Shown: positions 19,719 through 28,245, numbered from the stretch's first letter. The stretch: DNA of 64,000 nucleotides from Xenorhabdus ishibashii (GCF_002632755.1 NZ_NJAK01000001.1:2294001-2358000); one strand, 5' to 3'. Notes: a model not told the origin generated them from the letters alone. A program made the numbers and translations.

Positions 19719-21266
19719 ATGACTATAGATTTTTTCCAACCAAAGTTAGTTCACTTAATGTTTGAGGAGCAAGCTCTTAAGACGCCACATAGAAACGCAG
19801 TCATACAGGGTAGTGGGTCTGTCTCTTATAGAGAATTAAATGAATTATCCAATAAATTGTCTCATCATCTACTAGCCTTAGGTGTTGAAAAAGGTGATAG
19901 TATTGGAATTTGTTTTTATCCTTGTATAAATACGTTGGTATGCATCCTTGCTATATTAAAAATCGGTGCGGCATATGTTCCTTTCGACCCCATGAATCCA
20001 TCTGAAAGATTAATTCTTATTAGCAACCAACTAGATAACTTAAGGTATATTATTACTAATTCCGAAACGCATGATTACTTTAGGTCAGATAAAAAACAAA
20101 TAATATTGACAGATGATTTATTTAGCCATATTAAAAACTGTTCTAATGAAAATCCGGCTATCGATATGGATGAGGATAACATCTGTTATATTGTATTTAC
20201 TTCAGGAACAACTGGCACACCTAAAGCTGTTGCTGTAAAACATAGTGGTTGGGCGAATCTTTTAAATTGGTTTGAGAAAAAATACAAATTAGATAGCGAA
20301 TCTGTGAATGTACTAGTCAGTTCATTTGGCTTTGATATTTCTCAACGAAGCATGTTATCTTCACTTTATGTAGGTTCAACTCTTATTATTAGTGAAAGTA
20401 AGCACTTTGATCCTATATTAATAGGTGAGTTGATTAATAAGTACCATGCCAAAACATTACATCTTGCACCAAGCTCTCTTTATTCTATTATTGAAGCTTG
20501 GGAAGACATTAATAGTTTGCCATCCCTACGCCATCTATTTATTGGAGGCGAGGCTCTCTCTGTTCCTCGAATTTCAAATTGGACTGCAAATGAAAACCGA
20601 CTCTGCAATTTTATTCACCAATATGGTGTTGCAGAATGTACCGATGTAGCAACGTCATATACTATGAATAACTTTAATTCCTATTTGAATAACGGAATAC
20701 CTTTAGGTGAAGCGGTATCTAACTGTAATATATATGTTTTAGACGAAGAACTAAATTCAGTTAATATTGGAGATATTGGCGAGTTAGTGATTACTGGAGA
20801 TGGTATTGGTGCTGGTTACGTAAATAATAGTGAGTTAAATTCAGAAAGATTTATAAAAATTAAAATTGACTCAAAATTAGTCAATGCATATCGCACTGGT
20901 GATTTCGCAAGAATAAGGAACGATGGAGAAATTATTTGCATTGGTAGAAAGGATAATCAGATAAAGATAAGAGGTATCCTTACAAATTTATCAGATATTG
21001 AAAGTGTCGTGAAATCATGTAACAGTGAAATTAAAGAGGCCATAGTTGTCCCATATCATGAAAATGAATCGGACATAAGGTTGTGCATTTTTCTTTATAC
21101 AGATATGGATGAAGCTTTAAGGCCAGAAATAAAGAAAATAAAAAGTGGCATCATTAATAAGTTACCAAAGCACATGCTGCCAAATAAATTTCAATGGCTT
21201 GATTCATTTCCTTTGACTACAAATGGGAAAGTGAATAGAAACGCATTATCGAATTTAATAATTTGA
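19719..21266 (+). CDS. Stand-alone NRPS adenylation enzyme
   Basis: Activates an amino acid as its adenylate and loads it on a carrier protein. 515 residues from ATG 19719 (Shine-Dalgarno GAGGAG). Core motifs: A3 VFTSGTTGTPKAV, A4 with FDIS (the aspartate that binds the alpha-amino group), A5 as YGVAEC instead of the usual YGPTE, A7 YRTGDFARI, A8 GRKDNQIKIRG, and A10 lysine in NGKVNRNAL. No condensation or carrier domain is fused. Hand alignment to GrsA gives the pocket code D-I-R-H-F-G-Q-D-V-K, which I cannot assign. The gene is 33 bases upstream of the SyrB2-like gene, and the free carrier protein is two genes downstream. Confidence 0.9.
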   Translation: MTIDFFQPKLVHLMFEEQALKTPHRNAVIQGSGSVSYRELNELSNKLSHHLLALGVEKGDSIGICFYPCINTLVCILAILKIGAAYVPFDPMNPSERLILISNQLDNLRYIITNSETHDYFRSDKKQIILTDDLFSHIKNCSNENPAIDMDEDNICYIVFTSGTTGTPKAVAVKHSGWANLLNWFEKKYKLDSESVNVLVSSFGFDISQRSMLSSLYVGSTLIISESKHFDPILIGELINKYHAKTLHLAPSSLYSIIEAWEDINSLPSLRHLFIGGEALSVPRISNWTANENRLCNFIHQYGVAECTDVATSYTMNNFNSYLNNGIPLGEAVSNCNIYVLDEELNSVNIGDIGELVITGDGIGAGYVNNSELNSERFIKIKIDSKLVNAYRTGDFARIRNDGEIICIGRKDNQIKIRGILTNLSDIESVVKSCNSEIKEAIVVPYHENESDIRLCIFLYTDMDEALRPEIKKIKSGIINKLPKHMLPNKFQWLDSFPLTTNGKVNRNALSNLII

Positions 21267-21299
21267 ACTTAAGACAAATCTAAGAAATGGGAAAATATA

Positions 21300-22232
21300 A
21301 TGAATAGTAATAATTTTGCCTCAACAACTGGTCTAGCGAAAAATGCAGAAATTCCAGAGGATATTAAAGAAGATATTGTTAAATTTGAAAAATATGGTTT
21401 TATTGGGCCAATAAAACTTTATGAGCCAGAAGAGGCAGGAGAAATTCTACGAGCACTCAGATTGGCTAATCATGACCGTTCTCATATTTTGTACGACAAC
21501 AATATGAATTATGATAGGCATTTTGATATTCCTGAGTTATCAAAACATATCATGCACCCAACAATTGTTAAATACTTAAAGGCTATTCTTGGTCCAGATC
21601 TTCTTTGCTGGCGTTCTGAATGGTTTGCAAAGTTCCCAGGTGCAACTGGAACTGAGTGGCACCAGGTTCGTGACTATAGCTATACTGATGGTAATCCGTT
21701 AATTGTACCTACAGAAACTAGTTGGAACGCATTTATTGATTTAACGGTTTGGACTGCATTTACTCCAGCAAAAATCGAAACTGCTTGCATGCGATTTTTG
21801 CCAGGTTCTCATTATAAATATTATTATGATGAGAAAAAGAATGTAAAAACTGGCCGCTCAGGTGACTATAGCCATATGGAAACAGATACAGGTTTCTTTG
21901 GTTATGATTTCTCCGAATTTAAGGTTGATCCCTCTTGGGATCCAGAAGGTGCTAACCCCGTCGATATGGAACTTAATGCAGGTGAATGCGTTATTTTTAC
22001 AGCATCATGTGCTCATGCCTCTCATCCTAATATTACTGACAGAGAAACTCGTTTGGCAATTTCTGGTCGATATGTGCCTACACATGTCAGAGTTTATCCA
22101 AACCTAGATTCTTATAATGCTCACGGTGAAACATTTAATCTTGAAAACTATGCAACAGTTTTAGTCAGTGGTGAGGATCGATACGAACACAATAAAATCA
22201 GAACTACTAATAATCGTGGTGTTAAATTTTAG
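21300..22232 (+). CDS. SyrB2-like non-heme Fe/2-oxoglutarate oxygenase or halogenase with an HQV motif
   Basis: PhyH-fold enzyme of 310 residues that resembles the carrier-protein-dependent chlorinase SyrB2 along its length (for example LLCWRSEWFAKFPG, TVWTAFT, GFFGYDF and SRYVP-like GRYVP). SyrB2 numbering is from memory. Iron ligands are H121 in EWHQVRD and H239 in CAHASHPN; the 2-oxoglutarate arginine is R257. Hydroxylases have Asp at the third ligand position and halogenases Ala or Gly; here it is Val123. A carboxylate is therefore absent, as in halogenases, but the side chain is larger than expected. The likely substrate is the aminoacyl group on the carrier protein encoded 19 bases downstream. 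Whether it chlorinates, hydroxylates or does another reaction is open. Confidence 0.87.
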   Translation: MNSNNFASTTGLAKNAEIPEDIKEDIVKFEKYGFIGPIKLYEPEEAGEILRALRLANHDRSHILYDNNMNYDRHFDIPELSKHIMHPTIVKYLKAILGPDLLCWRSEWFAKFPGATGTEWHQVRDYSYTDGNPLIVPTETSWNAFIDLTVWTAFTPAKIETACMRFLPGSHYKYYYDEKKNVKTGRSGDYSHMETDTGFFGYDFSEFKVDPSWDPEGANPVDMELNAGECVIFTASCAHASHPNITDRETRLAISGRYVPTHVRVYPNLDSYNAHGETFNLENYATVLVSGEDRYEHNKIRTTNNRGVKF

Positions 22233-22251
22233 TTTAATAAAAGGTTAAATT

Positions 22252-22458
22252 ATGAAAGATAAAATTAAAAAAATATATTCGGAAGAGCTCAATTATCCAG
22301 CGTTATCAGAGCAAGACGATTTTTATGATGTCGGAGGTCATTCTTTAATTATGACTAAAATAAGAAAAAGATTTATATCAGAATTGAACTTAAATGTTCC
22401 GATAGATAGTTTGTTCAGATATTTGACAGTGGAAAGTTTATATAACCATATAAAATAA
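22252..22458 (+). CDS. Free-standing peptidyl carrier protein
   Basis: 68-residue acidic carrier protein with the phosphopantetheine site DVGGHSL (Ser at about residue 32). It would hold the amino acid as a thioester for the oxygenase. It needs a phosphopantetheinyl transferase that is not in this window. It is the last gene before the terminator at 22465. SyrB1 has A and T domains fused; here they are separate, as with CmaD in coronamic acid synthesis. Confidence 0.9.
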   Translation: MKDKIKKIYSEELNYPALSEQDDFYDVGGHSLIMTKIRKRFISELNLNVPIDSLFRYLTVESLYNHIK

Positions 22459-22464
22459 TGTATG

Positions 22465-22512
22465 AAAATTGCAGCTTGTCATGCTCAATATACATGAAAG
22501 TTGCAATTTTTA
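22465..22512 (+). terminator. Terminator after the carrier protein gene
   Basis: Outer stem AAAATTGCA/TGCAATTTT with inner pairing CTTGTCATG/CATGAAAG and a T-run at the 3' side, six bases after the stop. It separates the first five genes of the island from the export/release genes. The rest of the 309-base gap is very AT-rich and may hold a promoter. Confidence 0.7.
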
Positions 22513-22767
22513 CTAAATAGCATTTCATAATAGTGAGAGTCTCATTTTTTTATGTTTGTTTTAATATGTTATGTGATTAGTGTTTTAAGAGAATTTTCAC
22601 ATATATGATAAGTGACTATGTATACTATAGTTTGTGATATAAAATATTTACAAAAATAGGACTGAGTTTCAGATGGTTGTTATTATTTTGGGAATATATT
22701 TTTGTGATATTTAATTTGTAAATTAAATGATTTTTATTGATTTAATCTATTAACTTAGAGAGGTTTT

Positions 22768-23379
22768 ATGGAAATATTTCTTTATACGCTTGGTGTAATG
22801 TATAGCCCTGGTCCTGTTAACTTTATGGGTATGAATGCAGGTCTAACAGGTCAATTTAAAAAAACAATTGGTTTTTTTATTGGCGTAGGCTGTGCAATGT
22901 TAACGTTATTTATATTGTTGGGGTATGCAGGGGAAGCTATTATCTCTCATAAGTATCTTCCTTATATTTCATTGCTTGGGGCTTTGTATACATTTTATCT
23001 TTCATTTAAAATGGTGACATCTAATATACAATTGAATAAAGGAGATGGAAGCATTGGATCTGATAAAACCCTGACGTTTTGGAATGGTTTTTTGATTCAA
23101 GTGTTAAATCCCAAAGGCGTGCTTGTAGTCTTACCTGTCACTACGATTATGTATCCTGCTGCTCATATTACAGGGCCAATGATATTTTTGGTATCGGTAT
23201 TGATTTCAATTGGTGGAGCAGGCGCACCTGGACTTTATTCATTCTTTGGTGTAGTTATTGGTAAACAGATAAAAAATGATTCCTGGCTTAATATTATAAA
23301 TAAAGTAATGGGAGTGCTGCTGGCTATTGTTGCCATTTTTATGGCATATGATTTTTTTGTCGGTGTTAACTTAATATAA
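22768..23379 (+). CDS. LysE/RhtB family exporter, first of two
   Basis: Inner-membrane amino-acid exporter of 203 residues with about six hydrophobic segments. The N-terminal SPGPVNFMGMNAGLTG and NPKGVLVVLPV are the family signatures. GAGAGG precedes ATG 22768. LysE-type proteins export free amino acids or their analogues, and AmbA in the P. aeruginosa AMB cluster is of this type. Its presence within this cluster suggests the product is a small amino acid-like compound. Confidence 0.88.
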   Translation: MEIFLYTLGVMYSPGPVNFMGMNAGLTGQFKKTIGFFIGVGCAMLTLFILLGYAGEAIISHKYLPYISLLGALYTFYLSFKMVTSNIQLNKGDGSIGSDKTLTFWNGFLIQVLNPKGVLVVLPVTTIMYPAAHITGPMIFLVSVLISIGGAGAPGLYSFFGVVIGKQIKNDSWLNIINKVMGVLLAIVAIFMAYDFFVGVNLI

Positions 23380-23391
23380 GGTGTGTGTATC

Positions 23392-23787
23392 ATGTCTTCT
23401 ATATTTAAAAGTTTCTTAGTTAATTGGGATGATATACCAAGAGAGAATGTTTCAGAATCTATAGGAAGACAAGTTATTCATGGTGACGAATTAACTATTG
23501 TTAAACTTTATATGAAATCTGGTGCTTGTGTTCAAACACACTCACATCCAAATGAACAATTTACTTGGATATTAACCGGTCATATTCGGTTTCAGTATGG
23601 TGAAGATTTAGAGCATGTTGTTGATTTAAAGTCGGGTGATGTTTTACATTTACCTGCTAATATTCCACATAATGCAACATGTATTGAAGACACAATTGAC
23701 TTCGATATTTTTACTCCTACACGTGAAGATTGGAAACTTCCAACAGGGAATTGTTATTTTTCATCAACAAAGAATGGTTCAAAATAA
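23392..23787 (+). CDS. Single-domain cupin protein of the biosynthetic island
   Basis: 131 residues starting MSSIFKSFLVNWDDIP. The metal-binding pattern is HSHPNEQFTWILTG for the first cupin motif, and PANIPHNATC supplies the last histidine. A gene product acting on the released or carrier-bound modified amino acid is plausible, by analogy with the metal enzyme CmaC that cyclises a chlorinated amino acid in coronamate synthesis, but that comparison is by position only. ATG 23392 is preferred over GTG 23383. The stop overlaps the start of the thioesterase gene (TAATG). Confidence 0.8.
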   Translation: MSSIFKSFLVNWDDIPRENVSESIGRQVIHGDELTIVKLYMKSGACVQTHSHPNEQFTWILTGHIRFQYGEDLEHVVDLKSGDVLHLPANIPHNATCIEDTIDFDIFTPTREDWKLPTGNCYFSSTKNGSK

Positions 23788-24551
23788 TGATGCAGAAAAA
23801 TAAATGGATTTCACATTTCGATGATGTTAAAAAAAATCGACTTAGAATTATTTGTTTTCCATTTGGAGGTGGAGGTGCTTCATCATATCGTTTGTGGCAC
23901 GAACTTTTTGATTCCGATGTTGAAATTTGCCCAGTTCACTTACCTGGTCGAGAAAGTCGATATGGTGAAGAACCATGCTTAGATGCAGATGTTTTAATCA
24001 ATGATCTATTACCAGAATTGTTACCATTACTTAATTGCCCTTCCATCTTTTTTGGATATAGTTTAGGTGCAGCATTAGCATATAAAACTATAGTAGAATG
24101 TTCAAAAATTGTCAGGAATAATAAAATATTGTCTCTAATATGCTGTGCTAGAATTCCTCCTAGCAAAAAAATTGATAATGAATCTCTTACCCAGTTATCT
24201 GAGAAAGAATTCATTGAATATATTCTTTCTTTAGGGGGAATTTCACGTACTATCTTTAATGATCCAGAACTTCGTACAATGGCTTTAAAACTACTGCGTA
24301 GCGATTTTATTTTATCTTCAAGCATTATTGAGCCCGAAGATAAAATGGTAAATATCCCTATCTATGCTATTGGTGGGGATGCTGATCCTTCTGTTTCAAT
24401 TGAGAGTTTGCAAGGATGGAAGAGATGTACAAGTGGTGAGTTTAAGTTTTTCACCTTGCCAGGAGGGCATTTCTTCATGAATGAAAATCCTATTAAATTT
24501 TATGGATTATTGAATGATATTATTTCATTTGAAAAGGCAAAGCTAAGTTAG
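23787..24551 (+). CDS. Type II thioesterase (GrsT-like)
   Basis: Alpha/beta hydrolase of 254 residues that releases acyl or aminoacyl groups from carrier proteins. The N-terminal ICFPFGGGGASSYRLW and LPGRESRYGEE are typical of type II thioesterases; the nucleophile is in GYSLGA and the histidine in PGGHFFMNE. The start at 23787 overlaps the cupin stop codon, giving translational coupling. In a pathway with one A, one T and no condensation domain, this enzyme is the probable release step that frees the finished amino acid. Confidence 0.9.
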   Translation: MMQKNKWISHFDDVKKNRLRIICFPFGGGGASSYRLWHELFDSDVEICPVHLPGRESRYGEEPCLDADVLINDLLPELLPLLNCPSIFFGYSLGAALAYKTIVECSKIVRNNKILSLICCARIPPSKKIDNESLTQLSEKEFIEYILSLGGISRTIFNDPELRTMALKLLRSDFILSSSIIEPEDKMVNIPIYAIGGDADPSVSIESLQGWKRCTSGEFKFFTLPGGHFFMNENPIKFYGLLNDIISFEKAKLS

Positions 24552-24565
24552 ATGTGGAGTTGAAT

Positions 24566-25156
24566 ATGATTTTGGTAAATTCTACTTTAACAATGATAAC
24601 AGGAATTGGTTTTGTTCTTTTAATTCCTGGGCCAACTAATACATTGCTATTGGTTTCAGGATTGAAAAATGGTGTTTTTAAGGCGTCACCTTTAATTATT
24701 GCTGAGGTTTTTGGTTATATTATGGCAATCGGAGTTTGGGGAGTATCTCTATCTACTATACTTAAAGGTGTGTATTGGTTTCCAGAAATAATTAAGGCTT
24801 TATGTTCATTTTACATATTTTACTTGGCAACTAAGGTGTGGTCATATGGTCGGACTTCATATTATGAACATAAAATCTCATTCCCACAGATGGTCTTAGC
24901 TTCAGCGCTAAATCCAAAAGCTATTTTATTTGTTAGTTTATTTATACCTAAGTATTCATTTAATAGTATAAATGAATTCGCTTTTTTAATTTTTTTATTT
25001 ATCATGATTGTGATTCCTATCGGTTTCTTATGGGTTTCATTAGGTGGAATAATAAGGAAACAATCTTCTCAGAACTTATTGTTTATAATATATAAAGTCG
25101 CTTCTGTTATTCTTATGGCGTTCAGTTGTATTTTGTTTTTATCTTTATTGGCGTAA
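24566..25156 (+). CDS. LysE family exporter, second
   Basis: 196-residue membrane protein with the LysE pattern FVLLIPGPTNTLLLVSGLKNG at about 15 and SALNPKAILFVSLF near 120, and six hydrophobic segments. The ATG at 24566 has GGAG five bases upstream; an in-frame GTG at 24554 is less likely. It is clearly different in sequence from the first LysE protein, so the cluster encodes two non-redundant carriers, perhaps for product and precursor or as a self-resistance pair. Confidence 0.85.
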   Translation: MILVNSTLTMITGIGFVLLIPGPTNTLLLVSGLKNGVFKASPLIIAEVFGYIMAIGVWGVSLSTILKGVYWFPEIIKALCSFYIFYLATKVWSYGRTSYYEHKISFPQMVLASALNPKAILFVSLFIPKYSFNSINEFAFLIFLFIMIVIPIGFLWVSLGGIIRKQSSQNLLFIIYKVASVILMAFSCILFLSLLA

Positions 25157-25166
25157 TAAATCTAAA

Positions 25167-25188
25167 GCGCCCTGTCAAAAAAGGGCGC
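25167..25188. terminator. Bidirectional terminator closing the biosynthetic island
   Basis: Stem GCGCCCT/AGGGCGC between two convergent genes, with AT-rich sequence on both sides. Confidence 0.75.
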
Positions 25189-25200
25189 AAATTAATTTAT

Positions 25201-26022
25201 TTAAATATACTTTGCTTTATTTACATTTTTCCAATGTGCTGGTGTTATTCCAAATGTTTTTGTGAAATGTCTTGCCATATGACTTTGATCGAAGAAGCCT
25301 GCGATCAATGAAGCATCAGTAATGGATTCTCCAACAATTAGACAGGATTTTACTACATCTAACCTTCGCATTGTCATATATCGATGAGGACTGGTTCCGA
25401 ATAGTAACCTGAAATCTCTCGAAAGACTCCAGCGATCACGATTTGTGTTGCGTTCAAGTTCATCTAGTGTTACATTTTTATCTAAATTTGAATGAATATA
25501 CTCTCTTGCTCTTTCCGCAGCGAAATAATCAAAATTTCTCTTTCTGTTTAAAGGCGCTCCACTTGCTTCAACTAATGAGATAACCAAATCATAAAGAGCA
25601 TCATCTTCTTCCATAGGATCTATTCTGCAATCCATATTTTGTAATAATGCGTGTGTGGCCCTAAAAATATTAGGATCTTTGGTTATCCCATTTTTTATAA
25701 ATGGTAATGGCTTTCCCTTTATTATTTCTTGTATCATTGATGGTTCAATATATATCATTTGATAATGGAAACCAGCACTAGTTCCAGCCTCGCCATCATG
25801 AATTTCGTCAGGATGCAATATAATAGTGTTACCAGGAAGGCTGTGTTGCATGCGGCCACGATAGTGAAAACTTTGAACTCCAAATAAGGTTTTTCCAATT
25901 GCATAGGTGTCGTGTCTGTGAGGGGAATAGGCATGATTTAAAAAATAAGCTTCTATTCTTTCGACTTTCCTAGTATCGGGTGCCCTGTATACCCAATCTC
26001 GTGATGTAGCCAATCCATACAT
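25201..26022 (-). CDS. AraC family transcriptional regulator
   Basis: 273 residues. The N-terminal cupin-type sensor (AYSPHRHDTYAIGKTLFGVQSF at about 32) is followed by two helix-turn-helix motifs at the C-terminal end (VTLDELERNTNRDRWSLSRDF and ITDASLIAGFFDQSHMARHF). Such AraC proteins often sit next to LysE-type exporter genes. It is convergent with the second LysE gene at the right border of the island. It may respond to the exported amino acid and control the cluster, but it may also belong to the background. GGAG precedes ATG 26022. Confidence 0.88.
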   Translation of the reverse strand: MYGLATSRDWVYRAPDTRKVERIEAYFLNHAYSPHRHDTYAIGKTLFGVQSFHYRGRMQHSLPGNTIILHPDEIHDGEAGTSAGFHYQMIYIEPSMIQEIIKGKPLPFIKNGITKDPNIFRATHALLQNMDCRIDPMEEDDALYDLVISLVEASGAPLNRKRNFDYFAAERAREYIHSNLDKNVTLDELERNTNRDRWSLSRDFRLLFGTSPHRYMTMRRLDVVKSCLIVGESITDASLIAGFFDQSHMARHFTKTFGITPAHWKNVNKAKYI

Positions 26023-26385
26023 ATTAACTCCATATGACAGTTATATTGTAAAATAATTAAAAAATCACTATTTTTTAATAAATTCCTATTCTAATTACAA
26101 TACCTTACATGGAGTAATGATCGGGTAGTTAAGAAGTGAATTGGTTACGGGAACGTCACGCTCAGTGGCACACGTTATGCAGCATAGCGGTTGTAGATTT
26201 TGGCATGAAAAGCAAGCAAAATTATATAGTTATGAAATAAGATATTATATTACCGGCGATTGTGATAAATCGGCTGAATTATCGCTTATACCATACGCGG
26301 TCATTAGGATGTGTAGTGAGATGACTTCTCCCACCCTATAGCAGTAAATTGACAGTGTGTTTTTCTTTTAGAAGAGGCCATCATC

Positions 26386-26484
26386 ATGAACAGTACAGCA
26401 CTTATCGGTATTGATCTAGGTAAACAACTTTCCACCTGCACTGTTAGGATAAAAATGGAAACGCGCTTTATCGTAAGAAAAGGA
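26386..26484 (+). mobile_element. IS110-family transposase remnant (N-terminal start)
   Basis: MNSTALIGIDLGKQ from ATG 26386 is the N-terminal of IS110-type transposases (DEDD first Asp in GIDLG); a +1 shift continues as FHLHC*DKNGNALYRKK. It is cut off at about 26484, where the IS982 remnant begins on the other strand. About 260 bases before it (26141-26385) I see only AT-rich non-coding sequence, probably the 5' end of that element. Confidence 0.6.
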
Positions 26485-26774
26485 ATCAGTGCCCTTTTCT
26501 CCAGAGTGAGCATTCGAGTATAACTGATTAATTCGGGGGGGATGTCGGTAAGGTATTGTTTTACATGTTTATTGTAAAAAGTTTTAAAATCACGATAATG
26601 TCTCATATGGAATAGAATGAGGATCATCATGACTTCGCTGATAGAGCTGAGAGAAAGGGACGCTTCGCGGTGCCGTTTACGTAATTCGTTTTCAATGAGC
26701 AGTTGATGCCAGAGAGGCATAAATTTTTGGCAAAAGTCATCGATGCAACAGTAAAGTTCTTCTAAATTAGACAT
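26485..26774 (-). mobile_element. IS982-family transposase remnant (N-terminal part)
   Basis: From ATG 26774 the reverse strand reads MSNLEELYCCIDDFCQKFMP, then MMILILFHMRHYRDFKTFY and LISYTRMLTLEKRALIPF, the N-terminal third of IS982 transposases. It stops matching at the junction with the IS110 remnant, so the catalytic part is missing and the element is dead. Confidence 0.7.
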
Positions 26775-26855
26775 GCCTGAGGGTCTCCACGATTTTGTTT
26801 TCTTTAGCACGTGCCTCAGGCACTTTAGTTCCCTTCTTAAGCGAAGCTCAGGTTA

Positions 26856-27839
26856 TTAAGGAATAAGCAGGCTGGAACCATGAGTAACGCGACTTTCCAG
26901 CATGCAGTGTGCCTTGATTACCTCACTGAGCGGGAATTTCTGGTTTTCAGGCACGTCAACATTGATTTTTCCGCTGGCAATCAGCTCAAATAACGTTTTA
27001 CTCGCTTCATCTAGCTCTTCACGGGTAGTGACGTAGCCGTTTAACGCTGGGCGGGTTACAAACAGCGAGCCTTTCTGGTTAAGTATTCCCAAATCAACAC
27101 CAGTCACTGGGCCGGAAGTATTGCCAAAACTGACCATTAAGCCTTGTCGTTTCAGGCAATCCAATGAATCCAGCCATGTAGTCTTGCCAACAGAATCATA
27201 AACGACGCTGACTTTTTCCCCTGCCGTGATTTCCGATACGCGTTCAACAATATTTTCGCGCTTATAATTGATGGTCTGCCATGCTCCCGCGGCTTTGGCG
27301 AGAGCTGCTTTCTCATCCGAACTAACTGTACCAATCAATTTAGCACCCAATACTTTTGCCCACTGGCAGGCAATCAGCCCCACTCCTCCCGCTGCGGCAT
27401 GGAACAGAAACGTTTCCCCTGCCTGAATTTTATGGGTTTGTCTGAAAAGATAATAAACAGTCAGTCCCTTCAAAAATGATGCAGCAGCTTGCTCAAACGA
27501 GATGGCGTCCGGCAGCCGTGCTAATTTGCTTTCTGCCACATTATGAACTTCACTGTAAGCACCAAGCCCTGATTGTGCATAAACCACCCGATCGCCAACT
27601 TTAAAAGAGGTTACCTCGGTTCCAATCTTGGTGACAATCCCTGCCGCTTCGGTTCCGATACCGCTGGGCAGATTAGCTGTTGGGTATAACCCGCTGCGCA
27701 TATAGGTATCAATATAGTTAATACCAATGGCTTTATTTTCAACCTGCACTTCGTCAGTAGCTGGGTTAGCAGGGGTAAATTCGCAATATTGGAGTACTTC
27801 AGGGCCTCCGTTAACGGAGAACACGATATGTTTTGCCAT
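26856..27839 (-). CDS. Quinone oxidoreductase (QOR) paralogue, second copy
   Basis: Medium-chain dehydrogenase/reductase of the zeta-crystallin type, 327 residues from ATG 27839 (MAKHIVFSVNGGPEVL), with the NADPH-binding AAAGGVGLIACQWAK near residue 150. It is full length with no visible defect. It aligns along its whole length with the qorA-position gene at 47080-48063 and differs at scattered residues, so it is a diverged duplicate that moved among IS remnants. Both flanks are transposase debris (IS982 side and IS6 side). Confidence 0.9.
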   Translation of the reverse strand: MAKHIVFSVNGGPEVLQYCEFTPANPATDEVQVENKAIGINYIDTYMRSGLYPTANLPSGIGTEAAGIVTKIGTEVTSFKVGDRVVYAQSGLGAYSEVHNVAESKLARLPDAISFEQAAASFLKGLTVYYLFRQTHKIQAGETFLFHAAAGGVGLIACQWAKVLGAKLIGTVSSDEKAALAKAAGAWQTINYKRENIVERVSEITAGEKVSVVYDSVGKTTWLDSLDCLKRQGLMVSFGNTSGPVTGVDLGILNQKGSLFVTRPALNGYVTTREELDEASKTLFELIASGKINVDVPENQKFPLSEVIKAHCMLESRVTHGSSLLIP

Positions 27840-27894
27840 GAATAAGTCTCTAATTATATTATACTTATTGTTTTTCAGGTTACGGTACGTTGTT

Positions 27895-28190
27895 GGTGGC
27901 TGCGCTAGCTCCACTGTTCTTTGATTTTGATATCCGTTTGATCCATTCGCCACCGATGCCCAACCTCAGGCTTGCTCCGCTGATAGCGTTTAACAATCAA
28001 CGGAACCAAACGGTGAACTTAACGAGAGAACGTGGAATGATAAATGGCAATCTCCCACTTAGACATCGTTGCTTCCAGATTACGTCTCAAGATGTAGGTC
28101 AGATCCCCTCGAACGCACTGGATCCTGATATCAACAGGCTAATGCAGGAGCTTGAACGCATTTTGAGTCAGGGCCATCTCCAGTTTCCCT
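27895..28190 (-). mobile_element. IS6-family transposase remnant
   Basis: The reverse strand holds broken but recognisable IS6 sequence: MALTQNAFKLLH*PVDIRIQ, VRGDLTYILRRNLEATMSKW, and RYQRSKPEVGHRWRMDQTDI (the RWRxDxT block with the first catalytic Asp). There are several stops and frame changes. The left end touches the upstream region of the QOR paralogue. Confidence 0.65.
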
Positions 28191-28245
28191 AATAAAAAAA
28201 TACCATATTATCCAGACAGAGATTAATGCGCCAGAACCATAATAG

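Noticed and set aside
21300..22232. Calling the SyrB2-like enzyme a proven halogenase
   Set aside because: The third-ligand residue is Val rather than Ala or Gly, so the reaction type cannot be claimed from sequence.
26141..26341. Small forward open frame
   Set aside because: No ribosome site, no recognisable pattern, and it lies in the presumed non-coding end of the IS110 remnant.
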